Assembly: GCA_023409955.1 (NCBI GenBank)
Contig: JAEYQQ010000113.1
Span: 1 to 33,364, forward strand
Length of the DNA: 33,364 nt
Reading direction: 5' to 3'
Source of the DNA: Bacillota bacterium
Lineage (GTDB): Bacteria; Bacillota; Clostridia; Christensenellales; Aristaeellaceae
In this document: in pieces, positions 29,749 to 33,364 of the stretch
How positions within the stretch are numbered: position 1 is the first letter of the stretch
How the letters are laid out: every line of letters begins with the position of its first letter
Program-made: the position numbers and the translations under genes
Notes under the pieces: model-generated
Database searches by the model: none
What the model was told of the DNA's origin: nothing
The model's input: the letters and a program-made list of their open reading frames with translations, nothing else

Positions 29749-31406
29749 GCCGTTCCGACGCCGTAAAAAAGGGACCGGAGCGTGCGCCTCATCGCTCGCT
29801 ACTCAAAGCCTGCGGTTTTTCCGATGCGCAGCTGAAAAAGCCCTTTGTCGGCATCGTCAATTCCTTCAATGAAGTGGTGCCCGGGCATACCCACCTTCAG
29901 CAGATCGCAAGGGCAGCCAAGGACGGGGTGCTGATGGCCGGGGGTACGCCCATCGAGTTTAACACCATAGCCGTATGCGATGGCATCGCCATGGGGCACG
30001 AGGGAATGCGCTATTCCCTTTGCACCCGGGAGCTGATTGCCGACACCATCGAGTGCATGGTGCGGGCTCACGCCTTTGACGCGCTGGTGTTCATCCCCAA
30101 CTGCGACAAGGTGGTGCCGGGGATGCTCATGGCGGCGGCCAGGCTGAACCTGCCCAGCATCTTTGTGTCCGGCGGGCCCATGCTCTCCTTAAATGGCAAG
30201 GACTTAAACAGCGCCTTTGAGGCGGTAGGAGCATACAAGGCTGGCAACATCGGTGAAGCTGAGCTTCAATGCGTAGAGGATGAGGCCTGCCCCACCTGCG
30301 GCTCCTGCTCGGGCATGTTTACTGCCAACTCCATGAACTGCCTGACAGAGGCTATCGGCTTGGGCCTTCCCGGCAACGGCACCATCCCGGCGGCTTATAC
30401 CGCCCGGCTTCGCCAGGCAAAGGATGCCGGGGTCAAGGTTATGGAACTACTGGAAAAGAACATTTGTGCCAGAGATATCCTCAATGACAAATCCATTGAA
30501 AATGCGCTGGTGGTGGATATGGCTCTGGGCTGCTCCACCAATACTGCACTGCACCTGGCTGCCATCGCCAAGGAAGCTGGGGTGCCCTTTCCCCTTTCCA
30601 AAATCAATGAAGCCAGCCAAAAGACCCCCAACCTGTGCAAGCTGGCCCCGGCGGGCAAGCATCATGTGCAGGACCTGCACCAGGCCGGGGGAATCCCGGC
30701 GGTGATGGGGGAATTGCAGCAAATGGGCCTTTTGCACGGCGGCTGTATGACCGTCACCGGCAAGACCCTGGATGAAAACCTGGTGGGGGTGAAGGTGACG
30801 GATTCACAGGTGATCCGCTCCTGGGATAGCCCTTATTCCCCGGCTGGCGGCCTGGCAGTGCTCTTTGGCAACCTGTGTGAGGGCGGTGCGGTAGTCAAGC
30901 AAAGCGCCGTGGACCCCCAAATGCTGCGCCACACTGGCCCTGCCCGGGTATTTGACGGCGAAAGCGATGCCATAGCGGCTATATATGATGGCAAAATCAA
31001 AGAGGGGGACGTGGTGGTAATCCGCTACGAAGGCCCTGCCGGCGGCCCCGGCATGCGGGAAATGCTGGGCCCCACTTCTGCCATTGCGGGTATGGGGCTG
31101 GATAAGTCCGTAGCCCTGATCACCGATGGGCGCTTTTCCGGGGCAACCCGGGGTGCTGCCATTGGGCACATTTCTCCCGAGGCCGCCGCTGGCGGGCTCA
31201 TTGCCCTTGTTCAGGAGGGCGACCTGATCGACATTGACATACCGGATAAGCGGCTCAGCCTTAGGCTGCCCGAAACGGAGATTGCTGCCCGGAAGGCTTC
31301 CTTTGAAGCTCCCAAGCGCGCTCCGCTGTCGGGCTACTTAAAGCGCTATGCGGCTATGGTGTCATCGGCTGATCAAGGTGCTGTTTTGAAGGAAGGAGCA
31401 ATTTAA
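29745..31406 (+). CDS. ilvD: Dihydroxy-acid dehydratase
   Basis: A 553-residue iron-sulfur dehydratase that forms the 2-oxo acids of Val and Ile. Cluster-binding cysteines lie in PNCDK (Cys120) and in ACPTCGSCSGMFTANSMN (Cys182/Cys185 region). GMGLD, RFSGATRGAAIGHISPEAAA and the PGH-containing N-terminal pattern are all family hallmarks. AAGGAGG precedes the start, which overlaps the ilvC stop (ATGA). In an anaerobe the oxygen-sensitive [4Fe-4S] form is likely. Confidence 0.96.
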   Translation: MSRSDAVKKGPERAPHRSLLKACGFSDAQLKKPFVGIVNSFNEVVPGHTHLQQIARAAKDGVLMAGGTPIEFNTIAVCDGIAMGHEGMRYSLCTRELIADTIECMVRAHAFDALVFIPNCDKVVPGMLMAAARLNLPSIFVSGGPMLSLNGKDLNSAFEAVGAYKAGNIGEAELQCVEDEACPTCGSCSGMFTANSMNCLTEAIGLGLPGNGTIPAAYTARLRQAKDAGVKVMELLEKNICARDILNDKSIENALVVDMALGCSTNTALHLAAIAKEAGVPFPLSKINEASQKTPNLCKLAPAGKHHVQDLHQAGGIPAVMGELQQMGLLHGGCMTVTGKTLDENLVGVKVTDSQVIRSWDSPYSPAGGLAVLFGNLCEGGAVVKQSAVDPQMLRHTGPARVFDGESDAIAAIYDGKIKEGDVVVIRYEGPAGGPGMREMLGPTSAIAGMGLDKSVALITDGRFSGATRGAAIGHISPEAAAGGLIALVQEGDLIDIDIPDKRLSLRLPETEIAARKASFEAPKRAPLSGYLKRYAAMVSSADQGAVLKEGAI

Positions 31407-31407
31407 G

Positions 31408-32913
31408 ATGAAGAAACCGGTACGAATATTTGATACAACCCTGCGGGATGGGGAACAGGCTCCCGGTTGCAGCATGGACTTGGCGGAAAAGATTGAAATT
31501 GCCCAGGCGCTGGAGCGCATGAAGGTGGATGTGATTGAGGCGGGCTTTGCCATCGCCTCCCAGGGTGACTTTGAATCGGTGCAGACCATTGCAAGGACAC
31601 TGAAGGACTGCGCGGTGGCCAGCCTTTCTCGGGCAACCAAAAAGGATATCGATGCTGCCTGGAATGCAGTGAAGGAGGCCAAATCTCCTCTGATCCACAC
31701 CTTCCTGGCCACATCCCCCACCCACATGCAATATAAGCTGAAAATGTCGCAAGAGGATGTGCTGGCCAATATTACTTCCATGGTGGGCTATGCCCGGAAC
31801 CTGTGCCCCCAAGTGGAATTTTCCGCTGAGGATGCCATGCGCTCTGAGCCGGCCTTCCTGGCAAAGGCGGTGGATGCAGCCATTCGGGCCGGTGCTTGCG
31901 TCATCAATATTCCGGACACGGTGGGCTATGCCACCCCTTATGAGATGGCGGAAATGCTTAAGTACCTTCGCCAGCATGTGGAGAACATCGATACCATCAC
32001 CCTGTCTGTTCACTGCCATAACGACCTGGGTCTGGCGGTGGCCAATACACTTTCATCTGTTATGGCGGGAGCCGGGCAGGTGGAGTGCACCGTCAATGGC
32101 ATCGGCGAGCGGGCCGGCAATGCAGCGCTAGAAGAGATCGTTATGGCCATGCATACCCGCCCCGATCTGTATCCCATGGTTTGCCAAGCGGACACCACCC
32201 GCATTTCTCCCGTCAGCCGCCTGGTGTACAGCATCCTGGGCGTAAACGCCCCCATGAACAAGGCGGTTGTTGGGCAAAACGCCTTTGCCCATGAGGCGGG
32301 TATCCACCAGCACGGGGTGATGGCCAACCGGGAGACTTATGAAATCATGACTCCGGAATCCATAGGCTTGATGCAAAACCGCATGGTGCTGGGCAAGCAC
32401 AGCGGACGCCACGCTGTAGAGGAGCGCTTGAGTGCCTTGGGCTACACCTTACAAAAGGAAGAACTGGATCAGCTTTTCAAGCGTTTCAAGGACCTGTGCG
32501 ACCGCAAAAAGGTGATCACCGATTACGACCTGGAAGCCCTGGCAGTGCACCGGCTATCTGATACGGTGGATGCAACGAACTATCGCCTGGAGCGCTTTAC
32601 CGTCAACAGCGGCAATTATGTTACCTCCAACGCGGTGGTCAGCGTACTTCGTGACGGGGAGCGCACCGAGGAGGTGGCCTTGGGCGATGGCCCCATTGAC
32701 GCAGCCTTCAATGCAGTGGATAAATTGATTCCTGCACCGCCCCACTCTCTGGAGGATTACGCCATTCAAACCATCTCCGAAGGCAAGGATGCCCAGGGTG
32801 AAGCCATAGTCAAAATTCGCTGCGGCGAGCGGGTGGTAACAGGCCGGGGCCTTTCTACCGATGTTGTGGAAGCCAGTATCCTGGCCTACATCAACGGCAT
32901 GAATAAGCTGTAG
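31408..32913 (+). CDS. leuA: 2-isopropylmalate synthase
   Basis: A 501-residue enzyme that condenses acetyl-CoA with 2-oxoisovalerate, the first step unique to leucine. The catalytic HMGL-like barrel shows FDTTLRDGEQAPGCSM, SVHCHNDLGLAVAN, NGIGERAGNAALEE and HEAGIHQHG. The C-terminal allosteric domain (about 390-501), which binds leucine, is complete. Citramalate synthase is the main alternative, but the length and the motifs favour LeuA. It starts 1 base after the ilvD stop, with AAGGAAGGAG inside the end of ilvD. leuCDB are not in the window. Confidence 0.93.
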   Translation: MKKPVRIFDTTLRDGEQAPGCSMDLAEKIEIAQALERMKVDVIEAGFAIASQGDFESVQTIARTLKDCAVASLSRATKKDIDAAWNAVKEAKSPLIHTFLATSPTHMQYKLKMSQEDVLANITSMVGYARNLCPQVEFSAEDAMRSEPAFLAKAVDAAIRAGACVINIPDTVGYATPYEMAEMLKYLRQHVENIDTITLSVHCHNDLGLAVANTLSSVMAGAGQVECTVNGIGERAGNAALEEIVMAMHTRPDLYPMVCQADTTRISPVSRLVYSILGVNAPMNKAVVGQNAFAHEAGIHQHGVMANRETYEIMTPESIGLMQNRMVLGKHSGRHAVEERLSALGYTLQKEELDQLFKRFKDLCDRKKVITDYDLEALAVHRLSDTVDATNYRLERFTVNSGNYVTSNAVVSVLRDGERTEEVALGDGPIDAAFNAVDKLIPAPPHSLEDYAIQTISEGKDAQGEAIVKIRCGERVVTGRGLSTDVVEASILAYINGMNKL

Positions 32914-32931
32914 CCGAGGGGGCTCCCCATA

Positions 32932-33046
32932 ATTTTCTTCTAGAAAGCATATGTTTCGGCATTGACAACAACCATCTAAAAACGGCGTAGGGGCGATTAT
33001 CAATCGTCCGCTGCTCCTTCGATGATTTGTACATGAATGGAATGCT
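32932..33046. repeat. Intergenic repeat, copy A
   Basis: This unit runs from TTCTTCTAGAAAGC through CGGCATTGACAAC, AACGGCGTAGGGGCGATTAT and CTGCTCCTTCGATGAT to GAATGGAATG. It contains the palindromic core GGGCGATTATCAATCGTCC. It matches copy C at nearly every position and shares its first half with copy B. Confidence 0.8.
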
Positions 33047-33137
33047 AGAGCAGACGATGATTCCATGCATAACATGAATGTCGCGGTAGACGATGGTTCT
33101 GTGCAAGAGTGGAATGCGTATTCGCTGTAATCCACTT

Positions 33138-33175
33138 CCGCAGCCTGCGGGCGGTTAATACCCGCCCCTACGGAG
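33138..33175. repeat. Intergenic hairpin repeat, inverted and diverged
   Basis: GCGGGCGGTTAATACCCGCC, followed by CCTACGG, is a hairpin of the same general type as the cores of copies A and C, but facing the other way (its complement reads GTAGGGGCGGGTATTAACCG). Confidence 0.5.
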
Positions 33176-33207
33176 ATAGCCGCAACGAGACATTCAAGGG
33201 TTTACTT

Positions 33208-33275
33208 TTCTCCCAGAAAGCGTATGTTCCGGCATAGACAGCAATCATCTAAAGACGGGCTAGGGGCGATTATCA
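33208..33275. repeat. Intergenic repeat, partial copy B
   Basis: TTCTCCCAGAAAGCGTATGT, then CCGGCATAGACAGC and GGGGCGATTATCA. It stops within the palindromic core and passes directly into copy C, as if truncated by a tandem duplication. Confidence 0.75.
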
Positions 33276-33364
33276 CGGCATAGACAGCAACCATCTAAAA
33301 ACGGCGTAGGGGCGATTATCAATCGCCCGCTGCTCCTTCGATGATTTTGTATATGAATGGAATG
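33276..33364. repeat. Intergenic repeat, copy C (runs to window end)
   Basis: From CGGCATAGACAGC to GAATGGAATG it repeats copy A, with the perfect core GGGCGATT-ATC-AATCGCCC. It may continue beyond the window. Confidence 0.8.

Noticed and set aside
32932..33364. CRISPR array
   Set aside because: Repeats are long (about 90-115 bases), unequal, partly in tandem without spacers, and contain a palindrome with flanking unique blocks.

Overview
The window looks like a chromosomal segment of an uncultured, low-to-middle GC, Gram-positive anaerobe of the Clostridia. The reasons are strong AGGAGG-type ribosome binding sites, a CsoR-controlled copper operon, an Hsp70 that lacks the extra N-terminal segment typical of proteobacterial DnaK, a DUF5685 protein of the kind seen in Clostridia, and an ABC sugar transporter without its own ATPase. 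No rRNA, tRNA, phage, transposase or CRISPR array is visible. This is inference from gene content, since no search could be run.

Layout. 1-407: a broken sugar-transporter permease remnant, then a MerR-type promoter. 408-4897: an aldo/keto reductase; on the minus strand, a membrane protease, a tandem acetyltransferase preceded by a tiny ORF and a terminator, and an amidohydrolase. 5136-9681: a copper operon (csoR, a membrane-anchored DUF2318 protein, copA, a lipoprotein, copZ) with a consensus promoter and a CsoR-like operator. 9854-13737: an uncharacterised four-gene cluster of DnaK-type Hsp70, DUF5685 protein, J-domain protein with a cysteine-rich tail, and a membrane zinc-ribbon protein. 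13787-14070: a hairpin-rich element bracketed by two identical hairpins. 14080-17359: a C39-like cysteine peptidase, a DUF523 desulfidase-family protein, a zinc-ribbon membrane protein and a TPM-domain protein. 17831-23811: an arabinoside-use operon (ABC binding protein, two permeases, an ArsR-type regulator with a large beta-rich domain, GH51 arabinofuranosidase). 23870-26185: an RNA methyltransferase and a fucose mutarotase, divergent from an unrecognised probable alpha/beta-barrel protein. 26293-32913: the branched-chain amino acid operon ilvBNCD-leuA, preceded by a leader peptide rich in Leu, Val and Ile and a terminator. 32932-33364: intergenic repeats.

The signals most worth following up are: (a) the ilv leader peptide and attenuator, a ribosome-mediated design where Firmicutes usually use a T-box; (b) the Hsp70/DUF5685/J-protein/zinc-ribbon cluster, whose DUF5685 member carries two aspartate-rich motifs reminiscent of isoprenoid synthases; (c) a 35-residue ORF plus terminator immediately in front of the acetyltransferase gene, arranged like an inducible attenuator; and (d) the structured element at 13787-14070. 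All motif, promoter and stem calls were made by eye.
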